Shown: piece after piece, positions 9,067-17,617 of the stretch
How positions within the stretch are numbered: the stretch's first letter is position 1
Layout of the letters: each line of letters begins with the position of its first letter
From: Candidatus Coatesiibacteriota bacterium
GTDB lineage: Bacteria > JAFGND01
DNA: 64,000 nt
Direction: 5' to 3'
Assembly: GCA_016927185.1 (NCBI GenBank)
Contig: JAFGND010000057.1
Location: 13,388-77,387, forward strand
Made by a program: the position numbers and the translations under genes
Notes under the pieces: generated by a model
Told to the model about the DNA's origin: nothing
The model's database searches: none
What the model saw: only the letters and a program-made list of their open reading frames with translations

Positions 9067-9076
9067 TGACTAGTCA
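9067..9076. repeat. 10-bp palindrome TGACTAGTCA
   Basis: A perfect palindrome in the divergent gap between the DUF6141-like gene and the cNMP/HD-GYP gene. It could be a dimeric regulator site. No regulator can be assigned. Confidence 0.25.
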
Positions 9077-9119
9077 GGTCAAAATGCAAAGATTGCCATG
9101 TTTTAGCTTATCAAATAAC

Positions 9120-9125
9120 TTGACT
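9120..9125 (+). promoter_or_regulatory. TTGACT element 35 nt upstream of the HD-GYP gene
   Basis: TTGACT whose first base is exactly 35 nt before the ATG at 9155. The gene lacks a convincing ribosome-binding site, so this may drive a leaderless transcript. No clear -10 box is seen. Confidence 0.35.
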
Positions 9126-9154
9126 GAAAAAACAATTTTTGTGAGTTGTTTAGT

Positions 9155-10240
9155 ATGAAGGAAAAAGAAATGGATTTTGAGAAGATTGCCCCTATAATAA
9201 GACAATCAGAAATATTTTCAGGTCTGAATGATAAGGAAATTATCTCTCTGTGCTCACTGGCAGAAGAGAAAGAATATGAAGCTACGGAAATCATAATAAA
9301 GCAGGGAGATGAGGCAAGTTCATTCTATATGATTGTAGAAGGAACTGTTGATGTATACAAAGAGCAGAAAGGCAATTTTTATTATATTCATTCTCTAGAG
9401 CCAAAAGAGCTATTTGGTGAAATGGCTTTAGTTGATGATTCTCCGCGTTCAGCAACAGTAAAAGCAAAAACAAAAGTCATTGTGATATCTTTCTCCAGGG
9501 TTGCCTTTCATCAATATCTGGCAATTTCCTCAGACGCAGGAATAAAAATACTGAAAATTATAAACAAAAGACTTTATAATGCTGAAAAGCAAGCTACAAG
9601 AGAGATAATTCGCTTGCAGGATACGACGATATTTGCAATGGCAAAACTTGCAGAAGGAAGAGATCCAAACATGGGTTGCCATCTGGAAAGGATGAGAGAG
9701 TTCGCACTTCTTATTGCAAGAGCATTCAAGGAAAGATCTCAAAGGTATCTTTATATGGATAATGAATTTCTTGATCTTCTTTATAAATGTGCTCCTTTAC
9801 ATGATATCGGCAAGATTGGAATTCCAGATCACATTCTTCTGAAACCAGATTATCTTGATAATGAGGAAAAGCAGATAATGAGAACTCATACAACACTGGG
9901 AGCTGAAACCTTACAGAAAGCCAGCCAGAAACCAATTGATAATTACTTCCTTGATATGGCTATTTGTATAGCTTTAAGTCATCATGAACGCTGGGATGGT
10001 TCTGGTTATCCTCAAGGTTTGAAGGGTGAAGATATTCCTTTAAGCGCAAGGATTATCAATATTGCTGATGTATATGATTCTTTGACAAGCGACAGGATAT
10101 ACAGGAAAGCATTTAGTCATGAAGAAGCATGCAAGATAATAAAAGAGAATGAGGAAAGCAAATTTGATCCTTCAATTCTTGACGTTTTTGACACCATAGA
10201 AGATGATCTCATTAGCATCAAGAATCGCTTTCCCGATTAA
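9155..10240 (+). CDS. Cyclic-nucleotide-binding HD-GYP phosphodiesterase
   Basis: A 361-residue signalling protein. Residues about 10-125 form a CRP-like cyclic-nucleotide-binding domain (FGEMALVDDSPRSATVKA is the phosphate-binding cassette). Residues about 150-350 form an HD-GYP domain with H216-D217 in HDIGKIGIPD, a further metal His in HTTLG, and HHERWDGSGYP at 276-286. HD-GYP domains with intact motifs usually degrade cyclic di-GMP, so the protein may link one nucleotide signal to another. I choose ATG 9155 rather than a TTG 9 nt upstream. Upstream lies TTGACT at 35 nt and no ribosome-binding site. Confidence 0.9.
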   Translation: MKEKEMDFEKIAPIIRQSEIFSGLNDKEIISLCSLAEEKEYEATEIIIKQGDEASSFYMIVEGTVDVYKEQKGNFYYIHSLEPKELFGEMALVDDSPRSATVKAKTKVIVISFSRVAFHQYLAISSDAGIKILKIINKRLYNAEKQATREIIRLQDTTIFAMAKLAEGRDPNMGCHLERMREFALLIARAFKERSQRYLYMDNEFLDLLYKCAPLHDIGKIGIPDHILLKPDYLDNEEKQIMRTHTTLGAETLQKASQKPIDNYFLDMAICIALSHHERWDGSGYPQGLKGEDIPLSARIINIADVYDSLTSDRIYRKAFSHEEACKIIKENEESKFDPSILDVFDTIEDDLISIKNRFPD

Positions 10241-10243
10241 CAT

Positions 10244-11014
10244 TTAGCTGATTTCAATAGTTTCTTCTGAAGAATCAAACAGAATCTTCAATTTCCCTTC
10301 ATTTGTTTCTACCAGTACTGAACATGAATCTACCCAGTCTCCAGTATTGCAATATATTATCTTGTCATATCTTTTGAGATTCGGTTTATGAATATGACCG
10401 CAGATTATTCCATCTGCATTGCTTAATCTTGCTTTCACTACAGCAAGTTTTTCGTAATCTGAAATATAATCTACTGCATCTTTCAGTTTCTGCTTAATGA
10501 AGCCCGATAAAGACCAGTATTTATATCCAAAATTCTTCCTCAGGATATTATAGATTTTGTTAATTCTCAGGATGACAGTATAGGCTGCATCTCCTGCCAT
10601 GGCGAACCATTTATTGAATCTGACAACAGCTTCAAACTCATCACCATGAACTATGATAAATTTCTTGCCATCCAATAATTTGTGCGAAGAATGGTTTCTT
10701 ATTGTTATTCCACCAAACTTATATCCATTGAATTGTCTGAAGAATTCGTCATGATTGCCAGGTATGAAAGTGATTTTTGTTGTTCTAGCTTTCTTGAGAA
10801 GATGCCTTATCAGGTTATTATGTTCCTGCGGCCAATAGAACTCCTTTTTCAGCTCCCAGATATCAATCAGATCCCCAACTACAAATAAGTATTCACATTC
10901 AGTATTTTTCAGAAAATCAAGTGCTTTTTCTGCCTGAGATACCCATGTTCCCAAATGAATATCTGAAATAAAAACCGATCTATAGCATTTTATCTTGTCA
11001 TTCAGTTCATTCAT
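10244..11014 (-). CDS. LpxH-like metallophosphatase (UDP-2,3-diacylglucosamine pyrophosphatase family)
   Basis: A 256-residue calcineurin-type phosphoesterase. The metal-binding motifs run in order: FISDIHLG, VVGDLIDIW, IPGNHDEFF, IVHGDEF and ICGHIHKP. The overall pattern is that of COG2908, which includes LpxH, the lipid A enzyme that cleaves UDP-diacylglucosamine. Several homologues in other phyla have unproven substrates, so I give no gene symbol. It is the last gene of a three-gene minus-strand unit: its ATG overlaps the aminotransferase stop by 8 nt. The 3' end lies 3 nt from the convergent HD-GYP gene, with no terminator between. Confidence 0.85.
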   Translation of the reverse strand: MNELNDKIKCYRSVFISDIHLGTWVSQAEKALDFLKNTECEYLFVVGDLIDIWELKKEFYWPQEHNNLIRHLLKKARTTKITFIPGNHDEFFRQFNGYKFGGITIRNHSSHKLLDGKKFIIVHGDEFEAVVRFNKWFAMAGDAAYTVILRINKIYNILRKNFGYKYWSLSGFIKQKLKDAVDYISDYEKLAVVKARLSNADGIICGHIHKPNLKRYDKIIYCNTGDWVDSCSVLVETNEGKLKILFDSSEETIEIS

Positions 11015-12170
11015 TCTTCAATTCTTCTATGTAATTATCCACTATTGATATTGCATTAGCTAGTATTTTCTCGTCTGCATTCCCGAAAGAAATCCTGAGA
11101 TGGAATTCTGCATTCTTGCCAAATGCTGCACCTGGAACAACTATAATATTATGAGTTTTCAACAATTCCAATGACAATTTCTGGGAAGGGATTTTTTTCT
11201 TGTACGGGAATAACCCAAAGAATGCACCATCAACGCTTTTCCAAACAAGATTTCTTGATTTCAATAAAGCATTTTTCAGGAAATCCCTTCTCATTATGAG
11301 TGTCTCTCTGTAATCATTAGACTGAGGAGATCTATTTAAAAGTATTTCTCCAACAAATCGTTGAGAGGGGACGGGAGCACATATCTGGATTGTATCCTGG
11401 ATTTTCAGGAGTTCAGGAATATAGCTTGAACTCACTATTAAATAGCCTATCCTCCATCCTGTAATCCCGAATGTCTTGCTGAAACTGCCTATTATAAAAG
11501 TGTTTCGTAAACTACTATCCAGATAAAGTGGATTGTATCTTTCTTTATCAGTTAAATAGAATTCCCTGTAAACTTCATCATAAATAAATGCAATATCGCT
11601 TTCAATACAAATCTCTTGAACTCTCTCTATATCATTTTTATTGAAAACTGCTCCTGTTGGATTATTGGGAGAAACTACTACTACTGCTTTGGTTCTTTTA
11701 TTTATGCTTTTTCTCAATTCTTCAGTATCTATGCACCATTCATTTTCGCTATCTTTCATTTCCAGTATCCTTTTTTTCCTTCCAAGCATGTCTATTGCCA
11801 TTGTGTGATTGAAATAAAAAGGGCTGAAAACTATTATTTCATCATCGTATCTTGAAACAAGAAGAAGAACCTGGAAAAAAGCATTGTTGGCACCTGATGT
11901 TATAATCAGGTTTTCTTCAGCAACATTCATTGATTCTGCTATTTTCCTTCTTGTTTCCTTAATTCCCAAATCAGCACTGTATGAGTGAGTCTTTTTTTCT
12001 TCCAGGATTGGATATAGCTGCCTGATTGAATTCATATCAGGAATCATGTCTGGTATTGCTTGTCCCAGATCAATAACAGGTATTCCTTTTTCTCTCTTGT
12101 TTTGTGCGAGTTTGTAAAGATATATCAAGGGCGGTTCAGCAGTAGCCAACAAATCTTTGTTGAATATCAT
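11007..12170 (-). CDS. Class I/II pyridoxal-phosphate aminotransferase
   Basis: A 387-residue fold-type I aminotransferase. Visible signatures are ITSGANNAFFQVL, VVSPNNPTGAVF, YDEVYREF and the cofactor lysine in SFSKTFGITGWRIGYL, with a C-terminal LRISFGN carrying the carboxylate-binding Arg. This is the aspartate/tyrosine aminotransferase superfamily; the amino acid substrate cannot be read from sequence. The ATG at 12170 overlaps the folE2 stop by 4 nt (ATGA), indicating coupling. Confidence 0.88.
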   Translation of the reverse strand: MIFNKDLLATAEPPLIYLYKLAQNKREKGIPVIDLGQAIPDMIPDMNSIRQLYPILEEKKTHSYSADLGIKETRRKIAESMNVAEENLIITSGANNAFFQVLLLVSRYDDEIIVFSPFYFNHTMAIDMLGRKKRILEMKDSENEWCIDTEELRKSINKRTKAVVVVSPNNPTGAVFNKNDIERVQEICIESDIAFIYDEVYREFYLTDKERYNPLYLDSSLRNTFIIGSFSKTFGITGWRIGYLIVSSSYIPELLKIQDTIQICAPVPSQRFVGEILLNRSPQSNDYRETLIMRRDFLKNALLKSRNLVWKSVDGAFFGLFPYKKKIPSQKLSLELLKTHNIIVVPGAAFGKNAEFHLRISFGNADEKILANAISIVDNYIEELKNE

Positions 12171-12952
12171 AAATATTTATCTCTCTCGATATAGGCATAA
12201 GCATTATGGTTATGGATTGATTCAAGGCTTTCCCCTTCTATTGAAAACCAGATAATTCTTTTGTCAGAAATCATCTTTTCGGCAATGTTTCTGACCAGGT
12301 CTTCGATAAAAACAGGATTTTCGTAAGCTCTTTCCGTAATATGCTTTTCATCTGCTCTTTTAAGTAATGGATAAATAGCCGCACTTGCAGACTTTTCTGC
12401 CACTTCAATCAGATCTTCTATCCACACTAATTCAAGTGTCCTTACTCTAATCCTTGCAAAACTTCTCTGGTTATGAGCTCCGAAATCGCTTATTTCCTTG
12501 CTGCACGGGCAGAGGGTTATCAGGGGAACAGTTACTTCGAGTAGATAGTCTTCATGATTAATCCCTTTTTCACCTATGAATTTGCATCCATATCCCATAA
12601 GGCTTTTTATTTTGCTGATGGGAGCTTTCTTCTGTATAAAGTACTTGAAACTTATCTCAATGTGAGCTGTCTCCGCTTCAAGTTTTTTAAGCATATCATC
12701 AAGTATTTTTCCCATATTGTATAGAGTTATTTCTCCTTTATATTGATTCAATATTTCGATGAATCTGCTCATATGAGTTCCCTTGAATTGTTGAGGAAGC
12801 TCGACATACATATTGATACTTGCAACAGTTGGTTGCCTGTCTTTCTCCTTGTCTAGAACTATTATTGGGTATTCAAGCCCTTTAACACCTACTTTGTCTA
12901 TGCTTAAGCCTCTTTTGTCTTTCCTTTTCTGAACATCTTTCATAAAGGTCAT
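12167..12952 (-). CDS. folE2: GTP cyclohydrolase FolE2/MptA type
   Basis: The family (IPR003801) converts GTP to dihydroneopterin triphosphate for folate or queuosine pathways. Diagnostic stretches are all present: DVQKRKDKRGLSIDKVGVKG, KGTHMSRF, TLCPCSKEISDFGAHNQRS, YENPVFIEDLVR and SIHNHNAYAYIE. The Cys in LCPCSKE and the His residues near the C-terminus bind the metal. I place the start at an ATG at 12952, a few residues before DVQ as in known members. The frame stays open upstream to a TTG at 13012, which would add 20 residues; neither has a convincing ribosome-binding site. First gene of a unit with an aminotransferase and an LpxH-like phosphatase. Confidence 0.9.
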   Translation of the reverse strand: MTFMKDVQKRKDKRGLSIDKVGVKGLEYPIIVLDKEKDRQPTVASINMYVELPQQFKGTHMSRFIEILNQYKGEITLYNMGKILDDMLKKLEAETAHIEISFKYFIQKKAPISKIKSLMGYGCKFIGEKGINHEDYLLEVTVPLITLCPCSKEISDFGAHNQRSFARIRVRTLELVWIEDLIEVAEKSASAAIYPLLKRADEKHITERAYENPVFIEDLVRNIAEKMISDKRIIWFSIEGESLESIHNHNAYAYIERDKYL

Positions 12953-13125
12953 GGAAGAAGAGCAGGGCAGGGGAGTCAAGAATAATAGATTTCTTTTTTC
13001 ATTATTGTGCAATATTTTACAACTTTTACTTATACTCGCTGAAAAATATTTACAAACAGCAGTTATTAAAATGGCATATTTTTTGCTATATTATTGATGA
13101 TTCTCAACTACCAAAGGAGGAGAAT

Positions 13126-13962
13126 ATGAAAAACCTAATACTTTCAATTATTATAACCATTTTGTTTTTAGACATTTTGCATGCCAGGAAAAGCCCCTTT
13201 GAGTTTTCACTGAGTTGGGAGCCATGGAATCCAGGTCTTAATTCAAAAATTGCTATTGCAGATACATCATTCGAACAGAAATCATTCAGTTTGAATGATG
13301 TTGGAATTGATTCAAAGTGGCTTACTCAATGTGTAAGTGTATCATTTGGAATTTCAGGGATTCATTACTTCAATTATACAAATCTTCCCTTTTCATATAG
13401 TGGAGAAAAGGTTCTCAACAAGCAGATATATTTCAAGGAATTGAGTTTTAATCCTAATGACAGCGTTTTATCTGCCATCGATTTATCTGTAAAGCAATTC
13501 AGCTATACCGGTTATTTCATAAAAAAGAAGCATTTCAAGATTGGCATGGGAATATCTGCTCAGATTGCCAATCTGAATGCAAGCATGGAAAGCAGGATAA
13601 CAGGATACAGGCAGAACTATGAAAGACAGCTAATTGCTCCTGTTCCATACTTGAATCTCGGCATAAATACTAAATATGTACAATTCGAAGGCAAGATAGG
13701 AACTATTTCCACTCTCTGGCTGAGCAAACTTTCAAGATATGAAGATTACTTTGATAAATCTGATACTGTTAAGGAGATTCTGGAAAAGAAGGGAAAGATT
13801 TTTCATTCTGAAGTAATCATTCAGACAAGACCCTTGTCTTATATGGCTTTAGGTCTGGGATACAGGAATTATAATGCGGTCTGGCAACTAGATGATTCCC
13901 ATGGAGATATAAGATTCGAGGGAATATTCATGCGAACAAGTTTCTATGCTCCATTTAAATAA
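13126..13962 (+). CDS. Exported beta-rich envelope protein, unknown function
   Basis: A 278-residue protein with an N-terminal signal peptide (cleavage likely after LHA) and a mature part dominated by alternating, aromatic-rich strands (YMALGLGYRNYNAVWQL) that look like an outer-membrane beta-barrel. I recognise no family. A strong AAAGGAGGAG ribosome-binding site precedes the ATG, a TATATT -10-like box lies at 13087-13092, and an intrinsic terminator follows 4 nt after the stop, so it is a single-gene unit. Confidence 0.75.
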   Translation: MKNLILSIIITILFLDILHARKSPFEFSLSWEPWNPGLNSKIAIADTSFEQKSFSLNDVGIDSKWLTQCVSVSFGISGIHYFNYTNLPFSYSGEKVLNKQIYFKELSFNPNDSVLSAIDLSVKQFSYTGYFIKKKHFKIGMGISAQIANLNASMESRITGYRQNYERQLIAPVPYLNLGINTKYVQFEGKIGTISTLWLSKLSRYEDYFDKSDTVKEILEKKGKIFHSEVIIQTRPLSYMALGLGYRNYNAVWQLDDSHGDIRFEGIFMRTSFYAPFK

Positions 13963-13965
13963 AAT

Positions 13966-13992
13966 AAAAACCTGCAGATTTTGCAGGTTTTT
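13966..13992 (+). terminator. Intrinsic terminator
   Basis: An 11-bp perfect stem (AAAAACCTGCA paired with TGCAGGTTTTT) with a 5-nt loop, ending in a T run. It starts 4 nt after the stop of the envelope-protein gene. Confidence 0.85.
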
Positions 13993-14005
13993 CTTTATTT
14001 AAGAC

Positions 14006-14033
14006 TTGCCATATTTTATTTTTTCACTATATT
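14006..14033 (+). promoter_or_regulatory. Sigma70-like promoter of the PQQ lipoprotein gene
   Basis: TTGCCA at 14006-14011 and TATATT at 14028-14033, with a 16-nt spacer. Transcription would begin near 14040, very close to the ATG at 14046. Confidence 0.5.
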
Positions 14034-14045
14034 AGAGTTGGAGGT

Positions 14046-15215
14046 ATGAAAATGAAAAATAGACTATTAAATATCGTAATTTCAATCAGCTTTCTGTTAC
14101 TTGCAGGTTGCGAGAGTGATAATTTTCTTCCCTATGAACTGGATAATGAAAACTTGGGTCGCTCTTCACCTGACATTCCTTATTATTTATGGACAGAATC
14201 TTTTACTGAAAACAATCTTGGTTATGCAGCCATAGTTGGAGGTAAATTGGTTGCTCTTTCATGGGATGGCAGTGCATATTGCATGAGAACCAGCAATGCT
14301 TCTTTGTTATGGAAACAGACAACTCCCGTATCATATGACTGAATGGGTGCAGGAATTGTAAGGAATCGTGTATTCCTGCTTTCAGACAAGGTTTATTTAC
14401 TGGACATGGAGAATGGAACAGAAATATGGTCTTATTCATCTCCGTTCAAGAACGCTGGCAGAACTTCCCCAGTATATGACGATCAATTAAACAGGCTTTT
14501 TGTAGTTTTTGATAAAGGAATTATTGCAGCACTTGACTTCAATAATGGAAGTGAAATATGGTTGAAGTCATTGAGCGAATCACCTGGCTGCAGTCCTTTG
14601 TTATCTAAATATTTCTATGTAATAGCTAAAGATGGAAAACTTTATGCATTTGACAAGCAGAATGGCAATTCTATCTGGGTAAAGACTCTTGAAGAATCTT
14701 CATTTTCTGCAGGGAGTTTAGCTATAAACAAGAAATATTTGTTCGCAGGATACAAGAAGTCGATTAATTGCCTGAATCCCGAGAATGGAAATCTTATCTG
14801 GAAAAGCCTTCCTGATGTTTATATGGAAGGGACTTTCGGAGCAGTTGATGATAGCAGATTTTATTCAATTTCATCAGATAAGATCATTGCATTAGACATA
14901 AACAATGGCAGCATTTTATGGGTTTTCAATCTGCCTACAAGCAATTTGACAACGACATTGACGCTTCATGCTGATAATGTACTTGTCAATGGTTTCAAGA
15001 TATTTGCGTTGAAAAGGACAACCGGACAGTTTGTATGGTCTAAAAATGGATATGCTGCACCATATGGACCAATCACTGTTTCCAACAATATTGCCTACTT
15101 TGGATATCTTGATGGAGCAGGGCTTTCTGCATTGAAATTGCCTGGTAATTATACAGGTAAAACATGGAATTTTTACAGGAGTGATTTAGCCAATTCATCA
15201 TATCTTCCAGAATAG
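14046..15215 (+). pseudogene. PQQ-type beta-propeller lipoprotein interrupted by an in-frame UGA
   Basis: One reading frame holds a lipoprotein leader (LLLAGC), then repeated PQQ/BamB-like blades marked by LLWKQ, EIWSY, EIWLKS, SIWVKT, LIWKS, ILWVF and FVWSK. A TGA at 14340-14342 interrupts codon 99; the frame continues with no other stop to 15215, giving 389 codons if read through. Coding on the two sides (98 and 290 codons) joins in mid-blade, and the second part has no ribosome-binding site or leader of its own. GGAGGT precedes the ATG at 14046. UGA is a normal stop for other genes here. A perfect 8-bp inverted repeat starts 6 nt after the TGA. It may be a fresh nonsense mutation, a sequencing error or programmed readthrough. 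Confidence 0.75.
14349..14379 (+). repeat. Hairpin just 3' of the in-frame UGA
   Basis: GCAGGAAT at 14349-14356 pairs perfectly with ATTCCTGC at 14372-14379 around a 15-nt loop. The stem begins 6 nt after the interrupting TGA, inside the coding frame. Confidence 0.5.
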
Positions 15216-15233
15216 AACACTATAACATTTTGC

Positions 15234-15239
15234 TTGACA
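15234..15239 (+). promoter_or_regulatory. TTGACA element upstream of the 303-residue protein gene
   Basis: TTGACA in the context TTGCTTGACAT, 57 nt before the ATG at 15291. The same 11-mer appears before the gene at 29952. A TATGTC lies 13 nt downstream of TTGACA, or 17 nt downstream of the overlapping TTGCTT. Confidence 0.35.
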
Positions 15240-15290
15240 TTATTTACCGAGATATGTCTCTTTGGAATATCAAGTTAAAGATGAGGAAGT

Positions 15291-16202
15291 ATGGGCTGGC
15301 TAGATGAAGCTAAAGATCAATTACAAAGAGCTTTAGGCACAAAGAAAGTAATAAGAAAAAGACAGGATGGAGAAGAGGCTAATCTTTTATTAAAAGATCC
15401 TACTATATATCTGGATAAGCTTAACAATATAATTTCGAAGATATATAAGGGACAAGAGCCTTATGATTATTTCCTGAAATTTCAAAGTGCAAGAATATCA
15501 CAGCTTTCAAGAGCTTCACAGCTTGAAAACGATGACACTAGTTATTTTGATTTAGAGCAGTTTCAAAAGAAATCAAGAATCCTTGAGGACGATTATGTTA
15601 ATCTTATAAAAAAAATATACTCAGGAAAAAATATACATTCAACTTTTCCCATTCAGTTTTATAAGATACTGGTAAGGGGAGATTCTATTGATAATGATGT
15701 TTTCATTTATACCGGAGCATACAGCCTCTCGGAAGATGGCTATGATATATATATTCCTGTGATCTTTCTGCTTGACGGTACGCTTTTCTCATTTGTTTAT
15801 CAGTTTTACGACAAACCTAGTGAAATATTATATGGTTCAAATTATATAGGGAATTCACTTGATTTGTATACTGTTCAGAAATCAGAAATGGATGTCAAAT
15901 CCAGCAACAAAATCCAGAAGGAAATAGTATTAATTCATACTGAAATAAATCCAGTGAAGCTGAAAAAATCAATCAGAAGAATGGAAGTTCTGAATTCCGG
16001 TAAATCAAAGACATCAATAGTCCCTGAGGAAGAAAGCAAGAATTATTTCATAAAAGCTTATCGAATACTAAGAATGGCTTCATTCCTTGATTATACAAGG
16101 CAGGAGCATTTATATTCATTACTTGATCTTGTTGAACAGACAATACTGCCTGGTCACAAGAAATCATTGCTTGATAAAATTCCATTACTTGATGAAATTT
16201 AA
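15291..16202 (+). CDS. Hypothetical protein, 303 residues
   Basis: No family recognised. The N-terminus (MGWLDEAKDQLQRALGT) is an amphipathic helix, followed by a charged helical region and a beta-rich middle (DVFIYTGAYSLSEDGYDIYIPVIFLLDGTLFSFVYQFYD). No signal peptide or membrane span is seen, so it is probably cytoplasmic. GAGG precedes the ATG at good spacing. It overlaps the convergent gluzincin lipoprotein gene by 4 nt. Confidence 0.75.
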   Translation: MGWLDEAKDQLQRALGTKKVIRKRQDGEEANLLLKDPTIYLDKLNNIISKIYKGQEPYDYFLKFQSARISQLSRASQLENDDTSYFDLEQFQKKSRILEDDYVNLIKKIYSGKNIHSTFPIQFYKILVRGDSIDNDVFIYTGAYSLSEDGYDIYIPVIFLLDGTLFSFVYQFYDKPSEILYGSNYIGNSLDLYTVQKSEMDVKSSNKIQKEIVLIHTEINPVKLKKSIRRMEVLNSGKSKTSIVPEEESKNYFIKAYRILRMASFLDYTRQEHLYSLLDLVEQTILPGHKKSLLDKIPLLDEI

Positions 16203-17605
16203 TCTTTCTGAAGAGTTATAGTTATTGTTGTTTTTTCGCCTTTTATCGGTTGAATAACCAATACAAAAATACTCTGATTATTCTTTGAAAATGTTGCTGA
16301 ATCAGATGATATCTCACCTGTTTTCCAGCCTCTGGAAGGCATTTCTTTGGCATACCATTTAATAATCTTTGATGGTTCATCATCAGATTCACCAGTCAAG
16401 GTATTGCCCTGTTTTTTAAAAACGCAACCTGGATAATTGAAATCCGAAATTGAAAAGGGAGATGTTTTATGTTCGTCAGTTTTGGAACCTGGTTCGCTTT
16501 TTGAAATTTTACTGAAGAAATCTTTATTCAGATCTTCCAAGTCCTTACCTGTTAATTCCTTCCATGATTTTTCTAGATTCCTTGATTGATAAAGTTTCTT
16601 CAGTATTTCAGTTCCATATGTTTCATCAATGAATCTTACAAATGCTGCGGATTGAGGATAAGTTATTTCTGAAGAATGTTTGAAAAAGCTATAAGCTAAT
16701 TCCTTGGTATGTAATAATTTATCTTTATTGTCTTTGCACCATTCATACTCGTTTCTGCCAGTCTGATCCAGATATACTGCAAGACCCTCTCCAAAGAGGG
16801 CACTGCTAGGAATCCCCCATTCATATGATATAACATGAGTTATCTCATGACCGAAAGTCTGTTCTCTTTTTGGTCCAAATTCCAGATGACAACGCTTCTC
16901 AAATCCTTGTGCAAAACCAAGTTCTCTCAGGGTAAGTTTCTTGCCTTGTTCAGATGTATCATATAAGAATAAAGTTATCTTTTCCTTAGGATTAATTGAA
17001 AGTTTCTTGGTGATTTGTGCATAAGCTTTTTCAAAACCACTTTTTATGTAATCTATTTTATTGGAAGCCTGTGATGAAGGATTGGCATAAAAGATCAGAT
17101 GATCAGTTTCAAATTTCAGTGAAAGTACCAGCTTTACATTTTCATATCCATTCATTCTCAGCTCCCAGACATTTAAGTCCTCCATGGCACCCTTTGGCTT
17201 GCCAATTTCCTCTGCTTTATTCAAATATTCGAAAGCCTTTTTGTTGTCTCCTGCCAGGTATTCTGCTTTCGCAGCAGTGAGATATCCCCATGCTATAGTC
17301 CAGTCAGGTTTTCCTGTTTTAGTAGCAAAAAAGGCAGATATATATTTTTTTGCATTAGCTACATCTTCCTCATCAACTGCTATTCTTGCTATGCCTAGCG
17401 ATGCTTCAGCAAGGTTTCTGTTATTTGCTATTTCCTTTTCAAACAACAATTTTGCCTTCTGTGAATCCCCTTCCGTATAATATTTATATGCTTGCTGTAA
17501 ACTGCTGTTATTCTGCTGATTGTTGCTATTATCCTGTGAAATGGATTTTTTGTTGCAGCCGAAAATCACAAACAAAAACATCAAGAAAATCAATACTCTT
17601 TTCAT
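16199..17605 (-). CDS. Lipoprotein with TPR region and gluzincin (peptidase MA-like) domain
   Basis: A 468-residue protein. A lipoprotein leader ends in VIFGC; TPR-like helices occupy residues about 38-150 (AYKYYTEGDSQKAKLLFEKE). The metallopeptidase domain follows, with the zinc motif in FGHEITHVISYEWG and the downstream glutamate in GEGLAVYLDQTG, as in peptidase MA-like proteins. A C-terminal domain carries a DUF4412/YhcN-like beta pattern I cannot name. AGGAGAG precedes the ATG at 17605. It is the fourth gene of a minus-strand set with a small exported protein, kdsB and a barrel protein. Confidence 0.85.
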   Translation of the reverse strand: MKRVLIFLMFLFVIFGCNKKSISQDNSNNQQNNSSLQQAYKYYTEGDSQKAKLLFEKEIANNRNLAEASLGIARIAVDEEDVANAKKYISAFFATKTGKPDWTIAWGYLTAAKAEYLAGDNKKAFEYLNKAEEIGKPKGAMEDLNVWELRMNGYENVKLVLSLKFETDHLIFYANPSSQASNKIDYIKSGFEKAYAQITKKLSINPKEKITLFLYDTSEQGKKLTLRELGFAQGFEKRCHLEFGPKREQTFGHEITHVISYEWGIPSSALFGEGLAVYLDQTGRNEYEWCKDNKDKLLHTKELAYSFFKHSSEITYPQSAAFVRFIDETYGTEILKKLYQSRNLEKSWKELTGKDLEDLNKDFFSKISKSEPGSKTDEHKTSPFSISDFNYPGCVFKKQGNTLTGESDDEPSKIIKWYAKEMPSRGWKTGEISSDSATFSKNNQSIFVLVIQPIKGEKTTITITLQKD

Positions 17606-17617
17606 AACATTACTCTC

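Noticed and set aside
9146-9154. TTG start three codons upstream of the HD-GYP ATG
   Set aside because: No ribosome-binding site supports it and the ATG at 9155 has the TTGACT box at the same 35-nt distance seen for other genes.
14340-14342. UGA reassigned to a sense codon in this organism
   Set aside because: Many genes in the window (subtilase, FolE2, dxs, ftsY and others) end naturally at TGA.
14343-15215. Independent 290-codon gene starting right after the in-frame UGA
   Set aside because: It lacks a ribosome-binding site and leader peptide, and begins in the middle of a propeller blade continuous with the upstream part.
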